Below are positions 11,351 to 20,900 of a stretch of DNA of 64,000 nt, piece after piece. The position numbers and the translations under genes were made by a program. The notes below the pieces were generated by a model. It ran no database searches and was not told the DNA's origin. It saw only the letters and a program-made list of their open reading frames with translations. The DNA comes from Herbidospora daliensis (GTDB taxonomy: Bacteria > Actinomycetota > Actinomycetes > Streptosporangiales > Streptosporangiaceae): contig NZ_BBXF01000003.1 of assembly GCF_001570585.1 (NCBI RefSeq), positions 97,353 to 161,352 of the forward strand. Reading direction: 5' to 3'. The first letter of the stretch is position 1. The number at the start of each line of letters is the position of its first letter.

Positions 11351-13347
11351 ACAAGCGCAGCACCCCGTCCGGTGATGGACGCGGTCGAGGCAACTCCTTC
11401 CGCGCGGGCCGATCAGGCTCCCGCGGCACCGGCTCGGGCGGCCCCGCCAAACGCGGCGGCTTCGGCGGCGGCTCGTCGGGCGGCGGCTCCGGCTCCCGCG
11501 ACGACCGCGCCCCGCGCGGCGACAGGAGTTACGGATCCCGCGACGACCGGGCCTCCCGCGCCCCGCGCGAGGACCGAGGCTACGGCTCGCGCGACGACCG
11601 CCCCCAGCGTTCCTCCCGCGACGACAACCCCCGCTCCGACCGCCCCTACGGCGACCGGCCCCAGCGCTCCTACGGCGACGACCGCCCCGCCCGCTCCTAC
11701 GGCGACCGCCCGCAGCGGCCCGGCGGTTCTTACGGCGACCGCCCCCAGCGTTCTGGCGGTTCTTACGGTGACCGGCCCCAGCGGTCCGGTGGATCTTCTT
11801 ACGGTGACCGCCCGCAGCGTTCTGGCGGTTCCTACGGTGACCGCCCGCAGCGTTCTGGCGGTTCTTACGGCGACCGGCCTCAGCGGTCCGGCAGTTCCTA
11901 CGGTGACCGGCCTCAGCGGTCCGGCGGGTCTTTCGGTGACCGCCCGCAGCGGCCCTCCGGCGATGACCGCCCCAGCCGTTCCTTCGGCGACCGGCCCCAG
12001 CGCTCCTATGGCGACGACCGCCCGCAGCGTTCTTACGGCGACCGGCCCCAGCGGTCTTACGGCGACGACCGTCCCGCGCGTTCCTTCGGGGACCGCCCGC
12101 AGCGGCCCGCCCGTGACGACCGTCCCGGCGGCTTCCGGTCGGACCGCCCCTCCGGCGGTGACCGGCCCCAGCGCTCCTACGGCGACGACCGCCCTGCCCG
12201 CTCCTTCGGCGACCGGCCGCAGCGGCCTGGCGGTTCTTACGGCGACCGGCCCCAGCGGTCTGGTGGATCTTCTTACGGTGACCGCCCGCAGCGGTCTGGC
12301 GGATCTTACGGCGACCGGCCCCAGCGTTCTGGCGGGTCCTTCGGCGATCGGCCGCAGCGGTCCTCCCGTGACGACCGGCCCGAGCGGTCGTTCGAATCGC
12401 GTGACGACCGGGGCAACCCCGCCGCCAAGGGCTCCCGGGCGCGGTTCGGCAAGGTCGAGCGGCCCATGCGGGCCGATCGGGGCGGGCGTCGTGACGACGT
12501 ACAGACCGTTGGGAAGCCGGCGCGGCCCAAGGCCCAGCCCTTCAAGACGTCGGCCCAGCCGAAGCGGGACCCCGACTTCTGGGAGCCCGGTTACCAGGAC
12601 GAGCGCGACACCACCGAGATCCCCGGCGGCGAGCGGCTGCAGAAGGTGCTCGCGCAGGCGGGCGTCGCCTCGCGGCGCGCGTGCGAGGACATGATCGGTG
12701 AGGGGCGCGTCACCGTCGACGGGCAGGTGGTCCGGCGGTTCGGGGCGCGGGTCGACCCGGCCAAGCAGGTCATCCACGTCGACGGCAAGCGCATCCCCAC
12801 CGCGCCCGACCTCGTCTACTACGCCCTCAACAAGCCCATCGGCGTCGTCTCCACGATGGAGGACCCGGAGGGACGGCCGTGCCTGGCGGACTTCGTCCAG
12901 GAACTGGCTCCGCGGCTGTTCCACGTGGGGCGGCTCGACACCGAGACCGAGGGGCTGCTGCTGCTCACCAACGACGGCGAGCTGGCCCACCGGCTGACGC
13001 ACCCGAGCTACGGGGTGCCGAAGAAGTACTGGGCGAAGGTGCCCGGCCCGGTCCCGCGGGACCTGCACCGGACCCTGCGCAAGGGCGTCGAGCTGGAGGA
13101 CGGGCTCGCCAAGGTCGACTCGTTCACGATCGTGCAGGAGCACGGTCAGCAGGCGCTCGTCGAGGTCGTGCTCCATGAGGGACGCAAGCACATCGTGCGC
13201 CGCCTGCTGGAGGAGACCGGGCACCGCGTGATCGACCTGGCTCGCATCGAGTTCGGGCCGGTCAAGCTCGGCCGGCTCAAGCCGGGTACGATCCGGGCGC
13301 TCAGCCTGCACGAAGTCGGCGAGCTCTACGCATCGGTCAAGCTGTAG
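11347..13347 (+). CDS. rluB: 23S rRNA pseudouridine synthase RluB with very long repetitive N-terminus
   Basis: The C-terminal part is a standard RsuA/RluB enzyme: an S4 RNA-binding domain from residue 429 (RLQKVLAQAGVASRRACE), then the synthase domain with the catalytic aspartate D531 in GRLDTETEGLLLLTNDGEL. By family it makes a pseudouridine in 23S rRNA helix 89. The N-terminal 340 or so residues are arginine-, glycine- and aspartate-rich, dominated by 18 GDRPQR units, and must be disordered; with 666 residues the protein is more than twice the normal length. The start GTG 11347 overlaps scpB. Similar, usually shorter, extensions are known in actinobacteria. The tail may bind RNA or drive condensation (inference). 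Confidence 0.93.
   Translation: MNKRSTPSGDGRGRGNSFRAGRSGSRGTGSGGPAKRGGFGGGSSGGGSGSRDDRAPRGDRSYGSRDDRASRAPREDRGYGSRDDRPQRSSRDDNPRSDRPYGDRPQRSYGDDRPARSYGDRPQRPGGSYGDRPQRSGGSYGDRPQRSGGSSYGDRPQRSGGSYGDRPQRSGGSYGDRPQRSGSSYGDRPQRSGGSFGDRPQRPSGDDRPSRSFGDRPQRSYGDDRPQRSYGDRPQRSYGDDRPARSFGDRPQRPARDDRPGGFRSDRPSGGDRPQRSYGDDRPARSFGDRPQRPGGSYGDRPQRSGGSSYGDRPQRSGGSYGDRPQRSGGSFGDRPQRSSRDDRPERSFESRDDRGNPAAKGSRARFGKVERPMRADRGGRRDDVQTVGKPARPKAQPFKTSAQPKRDPDFWEPGYQDERDTTEIPGGERLQKVLAQAGVASRRACEDMIGEGRVTVDGQVVRRFGARVDPAKQVIHVDGKRIPTAPDLVYYALNKPIGVVSTMEDPEGRPCLADFVQELAPRLFHVGRLDTETEGLLLLTNDGELAHRLTHPSYGVPKKYWAKVPGPVPRDLHRTLRKGVELEDGLAKVDSFTIVQEHGQQALVEVVLHEGRKHIVRRLLEETGHRVIDLARIEFGPVKLGRLKPGTIRALSLHEVGELYASVKL
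11638..12390 (+). repeat. In-frame 30-36-bp repeats encoding [SY/SF]GDRPQR units of RluB
   Basis: Units of the form S[YF]GDRPQR[SP]GG, mixed with YGDDRPARS variants, repeat head to tail. I count 18 GDRPQR copies. Several neighbouring units are nearly identical at DNA level (for example CGTTCTGGCGGTTCTTACGG versus CGTTCTGGCGGTTCCTACGG), which is the mark of recent slippage or unequal recombination. Copy number is likely to vary between strains. Confidence 0.9.
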
Positions 13348-13379
13348 CCTTTGCGGACGATCAGATAGGAGTCAGGCAT

Positions 13380-13739
13380 ATGGTCAGGGCGGTCCGCGGC
13401 GCGATCCAGGTTGACGGGAACGACCGTGAGTCGATCATCTCGGGAACCACCGAGCTGGTCACCGAAGTGATGGAGCGAAACCGGCTCACCACCGACGAGG
13501 TGATCAGCGTGATCTTCACCGCGACACCCGACCTGACCGCCGAGTTCCCCGCTCTGGCCGCCCGTAAGCTGGGATTCCACGACGTGCCGCTGCTCTGCGC
13601 GTCGGAGATCGGCGTCCCGGGCGCGCTGCCCCGCGTGGTGCGGCTGATGGCCCACGTCGCCGTCGACCGCCCGCGCCAGGAGATCCACCACGTCTACCTG
13701 CGCGGCGCGGTCGCGCTGCGGGTCGACATCGCTCAATAG
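13380..13739 (+). CDS. aroH: Chorismate mutase, AroH type
   Basis: The 119-residue protein matches the trimeric Bacillus AroH fold, not the helical AroQ type. The active-site residues are visible: Arg in VRAVRGAI, Glu in CASEIGVPGALPR, the following Arg pair, and Tyr in HHVYLRGA. It converts chorismate to prephenate in phenylalanine and tyrosine synthesis. ATG 13380 is preceded by AGGA. It lies 16 bases upstream of the next gene, prephenate dehydrogenase, the next enzyme towards tyrosine, so the two steps are co-expressed. Confidence 0.93.
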   Translation: MVRAVRGAIQVDGNDRESIISGTTELVTEVMERNRLTTDEVISVIFTATPDLTAEFPALAARKLGFHDVPLLCASEIGVPGALPRVVRLMAHVAVDRPRQEIHHVYLRGAVALRVDIAQ

Positions 13740-13755
13740 ATCACCGAGGAAATCC

Positions 13756-14844
13756 ATGACCGAGGGTGGCTCACTCAGCAGTGCTCTGGTCGTCGGCACG
13801 GGCCTCATCGGCACGTCGCTGGCGCTGGCGCTGCGCCGCCGTGACATCAGGGTGCTGCTGACCGACCGCGACCCGGGGGCCGTACGGCTGGCCAGCGAAC
13901 TGGGCGCCGGTGAACCCTGGGACGGCGGCGAGCGGGCCGACATCGCGGTCATCGCGGTGCCGCCGCAGTTCGTCGCCGACCAGCTGCTCGAACTGCAGAA
14001 GAACGAGGCGGCCCGGTTCTACACCGACGTGGCCAGCGTGAAGGCCCTGCCGATCGCGCAGGCCGCGGTGCTCGGGTGCGACCTGTCGGTCTTCGTCGCG
14101 GGCCATCCGCTGGCGGGGCGGGAGAAGTCCGGCCCCGGCGCGGCCCGCCACGACCTGTTCCTCGGCCGCCCGTGGGCGTTGTGCCCGACGATCGAGTCGA
14201 GTCCGCGCACCCGGGAGGCGGTGGCCGAGCTCGTCGCCCTGTGCGGTGGGAACGCCGTCACCATCGGGGCCCAGGAGCACGACCGGGCCGTGGCGGTGAT
14301 CTCCCACGCCCCCCACGTGGCGGCGGCGGCGGTGGCCGCCCGGCTGGCCGACGCGCCCGAGACGGCGCTCGGCCTCAGCGGCCAGGGCGTCCGCGACGTG
14401 ACCCGGATCGCGGCCGGCGATCCCGCCCTGTGGACGGGCATCCTGTCCGGGAACGCCGCCCCCGTGGCGGAGGTCCTGGAGGCGGTCGCCGACGATCTCA
14501 AGGTGGCGGCGCGGTCGCTGCGCGAGTTCGCGATCGACGGCACCTCGATGGAGGAGGTCATCGACCTGCTCCAGCGGGGCGTGGCCGGCACCGGCCGCAT
14601 CCCCGGCAAGCACGGCGGGCCCGCGCGCACCTACGCGGTGGTCCAGGTGGTCATCGGCGACCGTCCCGGCGAGCTGGCGCGGTTGTTCCAGGTGGCCGAG
14701 CAGGCCGGGGTCAGCATCGAGGACGTCCGGCTGGAGCACGTGCCCGGTCTGCCCCTGGGCGCGGTGGAGCTGTCGGTGCAGCCGGAGGCGGCCGAGATCT
14801 TCGCGACCGCGCTGCGGGCGCAGGGCTGGCAGCTGCAGGGCTGA
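13756..14844 (+). CDS. tyrA: Prephenate dehydrogenase with C-terminal ACT domain
   Basis: The 362-residue protein has an N-terminal NAD(P)-binding Rossmann motif (VVGTGLIGTSLALAL), the catalytic-domain histidine segment VAGHPLAGREKSG and a helical dimerisation domain, then a C-terminal ACT-like domain (YAVVQVVIGDRPGELARLF) that probably senses an amino acid, most likely tyrosine (inference). It oxidatively decarboxylates prephenate to 4-hydroxyphenylpyruvate. ATG 13756 follows GAGGAAATCC. It lies between aroH and cmk. Confidence 0.93.
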   Translation: MTEGGSLSSALVVGTGLIGTSLALALRRRDIRVLLTDRDPGAVRLASELGAGEPWDGGERADIAVIAVPPQFVADQLLELQKNEAARFYTDVASVKALPIAQAAVLGCDLSVFVAGHPLAGREKSGPGAARHDLFLGRPWALCPTIESSPRTREAVAELVALCGGNAVTIGAQEHDRAVAVISHAPHVAAAAVAARLADAPETALGLSGQGVRDVTRIAAGDPALWTGILSGNAAPVAEVLEAVADDLKVAARSLREFAIDGTSMEEVIDLLQRGVAGTGRIPGKHGGPARTYAVVQVVIGDRPGELARLFQVAEQAGVSIEDVRLEHVPGLPLGAVELSVQPEAAEIFATALRAQGWQLQG

Positions 14845-14925
14845 CCGCGAAGGCTGTCGGGGCCGGGTCCGCGCCCCGGTAGCCTTTCTGAGGTCGCAAC
14901 ACATACGAGAACAGGGGAGTGGACC

Positions 14926-15603
14926 GTGCCGGGTCTGGTCGTCGCCATGGACGGGCCTTCGGGGTCGGGCAAGTCGAGCGCGTCCCGCGGGGTGGCCCGT
15001 GCGCTGGGCCTGCGTTACCTCGACACGGGGGCGATGTACCGGGCGCTCACCTGGTGGGTGCTCGACCAGGGCATCGACCTGACCGACGCCGAGGCCATCG
15101 CGGCGCGGGCCGTCGAGCCGGCGCTGGAGATGTCCACCGACCCCGGGAACCCCGGTGTCACAATCGACGGGATCGACGTCAACGGCCCGATCCGGGAGGC
15201 GACCGTGACCGGCGCCGTCTCGGCCGTCGCCGCGGTCCCCGAGGTCCGGGCCCACCTGGTCGCCCTCCAGCGCGCGCTGATCGCCGCGACCCCCGAGGGC
15301 ATGGTCGTCGAGGGCCGTGACATCGGCACCGTCGTCGCCCCCCAGGCCCCCGTCAAGATCTACCTGACCGCCAGCGCCGAGGCCCGCGCGCGCCGGCGCA
15401 ACGCCGAGCTGACCGGGTCGACCGTCGAGGCGCAGGTGGCCGACATGGCCCGCCGCGACACGCTCGACTCCACCCGCAAGGCCGACCCGCTGACCATGGC
15501 CGCCGACGCGGTCGAGGTCGACACCACTGAGCTGGGGCTCGACGAGGTGATCGCCGAGATCCTGCGGCTCGTGAAGGAGCGCGCCCCGATCGAGGCGCGC
15601 TGA
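14926..15603 (+). CDS. cmk: Cytidylate kinase
   Basis: Cmk phosphorylates CMP and dCMP with ATP. The 225-residue protein starts [18 protein letters not shown] with a P-loop, followed by [10 protein letters not shown] (CMP binding), [13 protein letters not shown] and the lid RARRRNAEL. The GTG at 14926 is preceded by GGGGAG. A possible -10 (TAGCCT, 14880-14885) in the spacer after tyrA suggests an internal promoter. It is followed after 16 bases by der, the usual cmk-der pair. Confidence 0.96.
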   Translation: MPGLVVAMDGPSGSGKSSASRGVARALGLRYLDTGAMYRALTWWVLDQGIDLTDAEAIAARAVEPALEMSTDPGNPGVTIDGIDVNGPIREATVTGAVSAVAAVPEVRAHLVALQRALIAATPEGMVVEGRDIGTVVAPQAPVKIYLTASAEARARRRNAELTGSTVEAQVADMARRDTLDSTRKADPLTMAADAVEVDTTELGLDEVIAEILRLVKERAPIEAR

Positions 15604-15619
15604 CAGGAGGAATGCCGCG

Positions 15620-17026
15620 ATGAGCGCGGAGTACGACGACGACGGCTGGATCGAGGCCGAACTGGCCACCCTCGACGTCGAGGGAGGCCACGACGACGAG
15701 CCCGATTCGGGTCCGCTGCCCGTCGTGGCGGTGGTGGGTCGCCCCAACGTGGGCAAGTCGACCCTGGTCAACCGCATCATCGGCCGCCGGGAGGCGGTCG
15801 TCGAAGACGTCCCCGGCGTGACCCGCGACCGGGTCACCTACGACGCCAACTGGCGGGGGCGCCGGTTCACGCTGGTCGACACCGGCGGGTGGGACCCCGA
15901 CGCGACCGGCATGGCGCTGAAGATCGCCGAGCAGGCGCAGATCGCGGCCGAGCTGGCCGACGTGATCCTGTTCGTGGTCGACGCCACGGTCGGCATCACC
16001 GACTCCGACGAGGCCGTCGGCGGGGTGCTCCGCAAGGCGGGCAAGCCGGTCGTGCTGGCCGCCAACAAGGTCGACAACCAGCTCCAGGAGCTGGAGGCCA
16101 ACGAACTGTGGTCGCTCGGCCTCGGGCAGCCCTACCCGGTGTCGGCCCTGCACGGCCGCTCCAGCGGCGACCTGCTCGACGTGGTGCTCGACGCGCTGCC
16201 TGAGACCCCGCCGCTGAAGTTCGGCGAGCAGCGCGGCCCGCGCCGGGTGGCCCTGCTGGGCAAGCCCAACGTGGGCAAGTCGTCGCTGCTCAACCGGGTC
16301 GCCGGTGAGGAGCGGGTGCTGGTCGACCCGATGGCGGGCACCACCCGCGACCCGGTCGACGAGCTGATCGAGCTCGGCGGGGTGCCGTGGCGCTTCATCG
16401 ACACCGCCGGCATCCGGCGGCGCGACCGCGAGCTCAAGGGCGCCGACTTCTACGCCGCCATGCGCACCCGCGCCGCCCTGGAGCGGGCCGAGGTGGCGAT
16501 CGTGCTGATCGACGCCTCCGAGGTGCTGACCGAGCAGGACCTGCGCATCATCGGGCTGGTCATCGAGTCGGGCCGGGCCATGGTCGTGGCGTTCAACAAG
16601 TGGGACCTGGTCGACGAAGACCGGCGCTACTACCTGGAGAAGGAGATCGAGCGCCAGCTCGTCCGCACCCCGTGGGCGCTGCGCGTGAACATCTCCGCCA
16701 AGACCGGGCGCCACGTCGAGAAGCTGGTGCCGGCGCTGGAGCGGGCGATCGACTCGTGGACGACCCGGGTGCCGACCGCCCGGCTCAACCAGTTCCTCAC
16801 CGAGCTGGTGCAGGCGACGCCGCCGCCCGTGCGGGGCGGCAAGCAGCCGAAGATCCTGTTCGCCACCCAGGCCGCGACCGAGCCGCCGAAGTTCGTGCTG
16901 TTCACCTCGGGCTTCCTGGAGGAGACGTACCGGCGCTTCATCGAGCGGCGGCTGCGCGAGGAGTTCGGCTTCGAGGGCTCCCCGATCGAGGTGACGATGA
17001 AGATCAGGGAGAAGCGCAAGAAGTAG
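15620..17026 (+). CDS. der: Ribosome-associated GTPase Der (EngA)
   Basis: Der has two consecutive GTPase domains and a C-terminal KH-like domain and matures the 50S subunit. Here G1 motifs GRPNVGKST and [10 protein letters not shown]3 motifs DTGGW and DTAGIR, and G4 motifs NKVD and NKWD are all present. At 468 residues it is slightly longer than the family norm because of an acidic N-terminal extension ([19 protein letters not shown]). ATG 15620 follows GGAGG. A strong hairpin at 17037-17060 ends the cluster. Confidence 0.97.
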   Translation: MSAEYDDDGWIEAELATLDVEGGHDDEPDSGPLPVVAVVGRPNVGKSTLVNRIIGRREAVVEDVPGVTRDRVTYDANWRGRRFTLVDTGGWDPDATGMALKIAEQAQIAAELADVILFVVDATVGITDSDEAVGGVLRKAGKPVVLAANKVDNQLQELEANELWSLGLGQPYPVSALHGRSSGDLLDVVLDALPETPPLKFGEQRGPRRVALLGKPNVGKSSLLNRVAGEERVLVDPMAGTTRDPVDELIELGGVPWRFIDTAGIRRRDRELKGADFYAAMRTRAALERAEVAIVLIDASEVLTEQDLRIIGLVIESGRAMVVAFNKWDLVDEDRRYYLEKEIERQLVRTPWALRVNISAKTGRHVEKLVPALERAIDSWTTRVPTARLNQFLTELVQATPPPVRGGKQPKILFATQAATEPPKFVLFTSGFLEETYRRFIERRLREEFGFEGSPIEVTMKIREKRKK

Positions 17027-17036
17027 ACCGCCGGCG

Positions 17037-17060
17037 GGGCCGCGCCTTCGGGCGCGGCCC
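17037..17060 (+). terminator. Terminator of the cmk-der unit
   Basis: GGGCCGCGCC and GGCGCGGCCC form a perfect 10-bp stem with a TTCG tetraloop, starting 10 bases after the der stop and followed by TTCGTCGT. Confidence 0.85.
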
Positions 17061-17146
17061 TTCGTCGTCACAGGCGGCTGTGATGGTGGTGCCAGCCCTA
17101 CCATCGGTCGGGTGTACGCGGGATCGTGAGGAAAGCCGCCGATTTC

Positions 17147-17152
17147 TAGGTT
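17147..17152 (+). promoter_or_regulatory. Candidate -10 box of the NarL-type histidine kinase gene
   Basis: TAGGTT lies 7 bases before ATG 17160. This decided the start over the in-frame TTG 17151 and ATG 17154, which fall inside or next to the hexamer. Confidence 0.4.
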
Positions 17153-17159
17153 GATGGGC

Positions 17160-18407
17160 ATGAGAACACATCTGCGCCGCCTGGCCGCCGACACCGGCTA
17201 CCTGATGCTGGGCTTCCCCCTGGCGACGGTCGCGTTCTGCCTGATGGTCGCCGGGCTCTCGGCCGGGGCCGGGACCGTCGTCGTCGGCGTCGGGGTGGCC
17301 GTCCTGGCCGTCACCCTGCTCATCGCCCGCCTGTTCGGCGACCTCGAACGGGGTCGCATCGCGCTGGTCCTGGAGCGGCCGGTGCCGCGGCCGCGTTACC
17401 CGGCGCCGCCGGTGGGCGCGGGCTGGATCCGCCGCCTGGTCAACCCGATGCTGACCCCGCAGTCGTGGCTCGACGTGCTGCACCAGGTGATCGTCTTCCC
17501 GATCGCGGTCGCGACGTTCTGCGTGACGACCGCGATGTGGGGGCTGGTGCTGGGCGGGGTGACCTATCCCATCTGGGGCTGGTTCACCCAGCAGATTCCC
17601 GGCAACGTGGAACTGCCCGAGTTGCTCGGCTTCAGCGGGACCTACCTGTCCAACACCTTGTTCTACGCGGTGCTCGGCGTCTTCGCGACGCTGGTGCTGT
17701 TCCCGGTGATCCGCTTCATGGCGATGTTGCAGGCCAACCTCGGCCGGACGCTGCTCAGCGGCATGGCCGAGCTGCAGGGCCGCATCGACGACCTCACCGA
17801 GGGCCGGCACGCCGCCGCCCACGCCGAGGCCGACGCGCTGCGCCGCCTGGAGCGGGACATCCACGACGGCCCGCAGCAGCGGCTCGTCCACCTGGCGATG
17901 GAGTTGTCGCGGGCCCAGCGGCTGCTGGAGCGCGACGCCGCGGCCGCCTCGACGACGATCGGGCAGGCGATCACCGCCACCCGGGAGACGCTCGACGAGC
18001 TGCGCGCCCTGTCGCGGGGCATCGCGCCGCCGATCCTGGCCGACCGGGGGCTCAACCCGGCGCTGTCGGCGCTGGCGGCCCGCTGCACCGTGCCGGTCGA
18101 GCTCGACGTCCGGATCGAGGAGCGGTTCGCGGCGCTGGTCGAGAACACCGTCTACTTCGTCACCGCCGAGGCGCTCACCAACGTCGCCAAGCATAGCCGG
18201 GCCACCCTGTGCCGGGTCATGCTCGACCGCACGGGCGACTCGCTGCTGCTGACCATCGGCGACGACGGAGTCGGCGGCGCCCATGTCGCCAAGGGCCACG
18301 GGTTGTCCGGTCTGGCCGACCGGCTGCGCGCGGTCGACGGCGAGTTGTCCGTTCAGTCCCCCGTGGGGGGACCGACCCTGATCGTGGCGGAGGTTCCGTG
18401 CGGGTAG
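17160..18407 (+). CDS. Sensor histidine kinase, NarL/DegS type
   Basis: The 415-residue protein has an N-terminal membrane sensor domain with two pairs of hydrophobic segments (residues about 13-50 and 110-185), a HisKA_3 dimerisation region with the phospho-accepting H235 in RDIHDGPQQRL, and a HATPase with the N box EALTNVAKHS and G boxes GDDGVGG and GHGLSGLADRL. The layout matches the 'sensor domain' kinases of actinobacteria. The stimulus is unknown. Its 3' end overlaps the response-regulator gene by 10 bp, so the pair is one unit. Confidence 0.9.
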   Translation: MRTHLRRLAADTGYLMLGFPLATVAFCLMVAGLSAGAGTVVVGVGVAVLAVTLLIARLFGDLERGRIALVLERPVPRPRYPAPPVGAGWIRRLVNPMLTPQSWLDVLHQVIVFPIAVATFCVTTAMWGLVLGGVTYPIWGWFTQQIPGNVELPELLGFSGTYLSNTLFYAVLGVFATLVLFPVIRFMAMLQANLGRTLLSGMAELQGRIDDLTEGRHAAAHAEADALRRLERDIHDGPQQRLVHLAMELSRAQRLLERDAAAASTTIGQAITATRETLDELRALSRGIAPPILADRGLNPALSALAARCTVPVELDVRIEERFAALVENTVYFVTAEALTNVAKHSRATLCRVMLDRTGDSLLLTIGDDGVGGAHVAKGHGLSGLADRLRAVDGELSVQSPVGGPTLIVAEVPCG

Positions 18408-19045
18408 TGGTGGCCGACGACGCCGTGCTCATCCGGGAGGGTCTGGTACGCCTCCTCGAGGAGTTCGGTTGTGAGGTGGTCGCGACGGTGGGGACGGGCG
18501 ATGAGCTCGTGTCCGCCGTCGCGGCGCATCGGCCTGACGTGTCCGTGGTCGACGTGCGCATGCCGCCGACCTTCACCGACGAGGGCCTGCGCGCCGCCGT
18601 GGCGGCCCGCAAGGAGGTGCCCGGGGCGCCGGTCCTCATCCTGTCGCAGTACGTCGAGGTCTCCTACGCCGACGACCTGCTCGCCGACGCCCGGGGCGGG
18701 GTCGGCTACCTGCTGAAGGACCGCGTCGTCGACGTCGAGGAGTTCCTGGCCGGGCTGCGCCGCGTCGCCTCCGGCGGCACCGTCTTCGACCCGCAGGTGA
18801 TCTCCCAGCTGATGGTCCGGCGGCGGCGCGACGACCCGGTGGCGCTGCTGACGCCCCGGGAGCGCGAGGTGCTGGCCCTGATGGCCGAGGGCCGCTCCAA
18901 CCCGGCGATCGGCCGCCACCTGGTGGTGAGCGAGGGCGCGGTGGAGAAGCACATCCGCTCGATCTTCGCCAAGCTCGGCCTGTACGCCGACGACGCCGAC
19001 CAGCACCGCCGCGTGCTGGCGGTGCTGGCCTTCCTGCGGTCGTGA
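18398..19045 (+). CDS. Response regulator, NarL/LuxR family
   Basis: The 215-residue protein has a receiver domain with acidic pocket ADD, phospho-acceptor D52 in VVDVRMPP and the conserved lysine in YLLKDR, then a LuxR-type helix-turn-helix (LTPREREVLALMAEGRSNPAIGR, VSEGAVEKHIRSIFAKL). GTG 18398 lies inside the end of the kinase gene. The partner is the kinase just upstream. The target genes are unknown. The gene ends 7 bp from the convergent multicopper oxidase gene. Confidence 0.92.
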   Translation: MRVVVADDAVLIREGLVRLLEEFGCEVVATVGTGDELVSAVAAHRPDVSVVDVRMPPTFTDEGLRAAVAARKEVPGAPVLILSQYVEVSYADDLLADARGGVGYLLKDRVVDVEEFLAGLRRVASGGTVFDPQVISQLMVRRRRDDPVALLTPREREVLALMAEGRSNPAIGRHLVVSEGAVEKHIRSIFAKLGLYADDADQHRRVLAVLAFLRS

Positions 19046-19052
19046 GCAGGGC

Positions 19053-20900
19053 CTAGGCCGGGTGGTTGCCCGCCGGGCCGCCGACGTCGAACGGGGTCGT
19101 GATCCCCTCGTACGCCACGTGGAACTCCATGCCCTGCACCGCGTGGGCCAGGTCGTGGCAGTGGGACATCCACAGACCCGGGTTGTCGGCCGTCAGGGCC
19201 ACCACCCAGACCTCGCCCGGTTCGACGTCGAAGGTGTCGACGAGCATCCCGTTGGCGGGCCGGCCGTCGCGTGACAGGACCTCGACGTGGTGGCCGTGCG
19301 GATGCATCGGATGCAGGTCGCCCGACCGGTTCACGATCGTGATCCTGACCCGTTCGCCCTCGCGCACGACCGGGGTCGGGATGTTCGGGTAGCCCTTCCC
19401 GTTGACCGTGTGGGCCAGCCTCGGCAGGCCGTCGACCATGGCGAAGGTCTTGTCGAGCACCCAGACGATCTCCTGGTCGAAGTCCTCCCGCAGGTCGGGC
19501 AGCGTGCCGTAGCGGGTGACGTCGAGCAGGTCGCCGGTCGCGGGCGCGGCCCGGCCGTTCAGCGCCAGGCCCGGATGGCCCTCGACGCTGAGGGCGACCG
19601 GGCCGTCGGGCATGGTGAAGGCCAGGTCGTAGCGGCCCCCGGCGGCGAGCTTGAGGCGGCGGTCGCGCAGGGGGGTGGCCCCGGCGACGTCGCGGGCGTC
19701 GACCGACCGGAGCCGGAAGTCGACGCCCGACAGGCCCAGGACCACCGGCAGGCTGTCGGTGCCGGCGATGCGCAGGCGGACCGGGGTGCCGGGCGGGAGG
19801 TCGGCCGTGACCAGGCCGTCGGCCGGGGGCCGGTCGTCGAAGGCCAGGGTCTTGACGTTGCCGTACGAGTGGATCGCCACCGTGTGGTCGCCCTCGGCGG
19901 GCTCCACGATCAGCAGGCCGAACAGGCCCTTGGCGACGGCGATGCTGGAGTTCTGGTGGGAGTGGTACCAGTAGGTGCCGGGATCGTCGGCCCGGAAGCG
20001 GTAGACGTGCTCGCCGCCGGGCCTGACGGCGTCCTGGGTGACGCCGGGCACGCCGTCCTCCCCGGCGGGCAGGTCGTAGCCGTGCCAGTGGATCGTCACG
20101 CCCTGGCCGCCGGGCAGTTCGTTGCGCAGCGTCACCTCCAGCGTCTCGCCCTGCTTGACCCGCAGAGCCGGGCCGGGGTTCTGGCCGTTGAACGACCACG
20201 TCTCCACCGTCCGGCCGCCGACGGTCAGGCTGGAGGCCCGCGCCGTCAGGGTGTATCGGCGCGCGTCGGGGTCGGCCGGGCCGCGCAGGGACGCCACCGA
20301 GACGCCCCCGGCGTCGGTGTCGTGGCCCGCGTGCATCGGCGGGGCGGAGAGGCTGCCGGTGATCGCCCACACGACGCCGGTCAGCGCCACCGCGAACCCG
20401 GCGACCCGCCACCGGTCGCCGCCGGTGCCGGCGACCAGCCGCCACGCCAGGGCCGCCGCGCCGCCCGCGACGAGCAGCACGACCAGCGCCGACGACGGGC
20501 TCACCGGGGAGGAGACGACCACGTCGCAGGCCACCCCGGCGACCGCGCCGATCGCGGTCAGGATCAGCGGGTAGGCCCTCTTCGGGTCGCGGTCACGCCG
20601 CAGCAGCGCGGGGAGGGTGGTGGTGAGGGCGTACACCATCGGGATTAGCAGCAGCGGCAGGGCCAGCAGCACCTTCTCGGCGGCGAACCACCACCCCGCC
20701 TCCAGGAGCCGCACCGTCAGCGCCACCCGCACCCCGCTCACGACGACCGCCCCGGCGCTCAGCGCCAGGGCGGCCAGGTGGAACCGCGGGTCGTGCGGCG
20801 GGCGGAACGCCGCGTAGGCGAACCCGGCGGCGGCGGGCCACAACACGGCGGCGACGACCAGCACGATCTGGTCGAGGCCGCCGGCGAGCGCGGTGGTCAC
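19053..20900 (-). CDS. Multicopper oxidase fused to a five-helix membrane domain
   Basis: The 615-residue protein begins with about five hydrophobic helices (residues 7-170), then the cupredoxin domains. All copper motifs are visible: HWHG, YHSHQ, HPMHPHGHH and MSHCHDLAHAVQGM, the last supplying the T1 Cys, His and Met. The catalytic part should therefore face outside the membrane; oxidation of Cu(I), phenolics or metals is typical for the family, but the substrate here is unknown. Most multicopper oxidases have a Tat or Sec signal instead of a polytopic domain. The GTG start overlaps the stop of the DUF6220 gene (GTGA), so they are translated together. Confidence 0.9.
   Translation of the reverse strand: MTTALAGGLDQIVLVVAAVLWPAAAGFAYAAFRPPHDPRFHLAALALSAGAVVVSGVRVALTVRLLEAGWWFAAEKVLLALPLLLIPMVYALTTTLPALLRRDRDPKRAYPLILTAIGAVAGVACDVVVSSPVSPSSALVVLLVAGGAAALAWRLVAGTGGDRWRVAGFAVALTGVVWAITGSLSAPPMHAGHDTDAGGVSVASLRGPADPDARRYTLTARASSLTVGGRTVETWSFNGQNPGPALRVKQGETLEVTLRNELPGGQGVTIHWHGYDLPAGEDGVPGVTQDAVRPGGEHVYRFRADDPGTYWYHSHQNSSIAVAKGLFGLLIVEPAEGDHTVAIHSYGNVKTLAFDDRPPADGLVTADLPPGTPVRLRIAGTDSLPVVLGLSGVDFRLRSVDARDVAGATPLRDRRLKLAAGGRYDLAFTMPDGPVALSVEGHPGLALNGRAAPATGDLLDVTRYGTLPDLREDFDQEIVWVLDKTFAMVDGLPRLAHTVNGKGYPNIPTPVVREGERVRITIVNRSGDLHPMHPHGHHVEVLSRDGRPANGMLVDTFDVEPGEVWVVALTADNPGLWMSHCHDLAHAVQGMEFHVAYEGITTPFDVGGPAGNHPA

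Noticed and set aside
11638-12390. CRISPR-like periodicity in rluB
   Set aside because: The repeats are in-frame protein repeats with no spacers of unique sequence. The 3.0-kb tandem array was rejected as CRISPR as well because its unit is about 110 bp without spacers.
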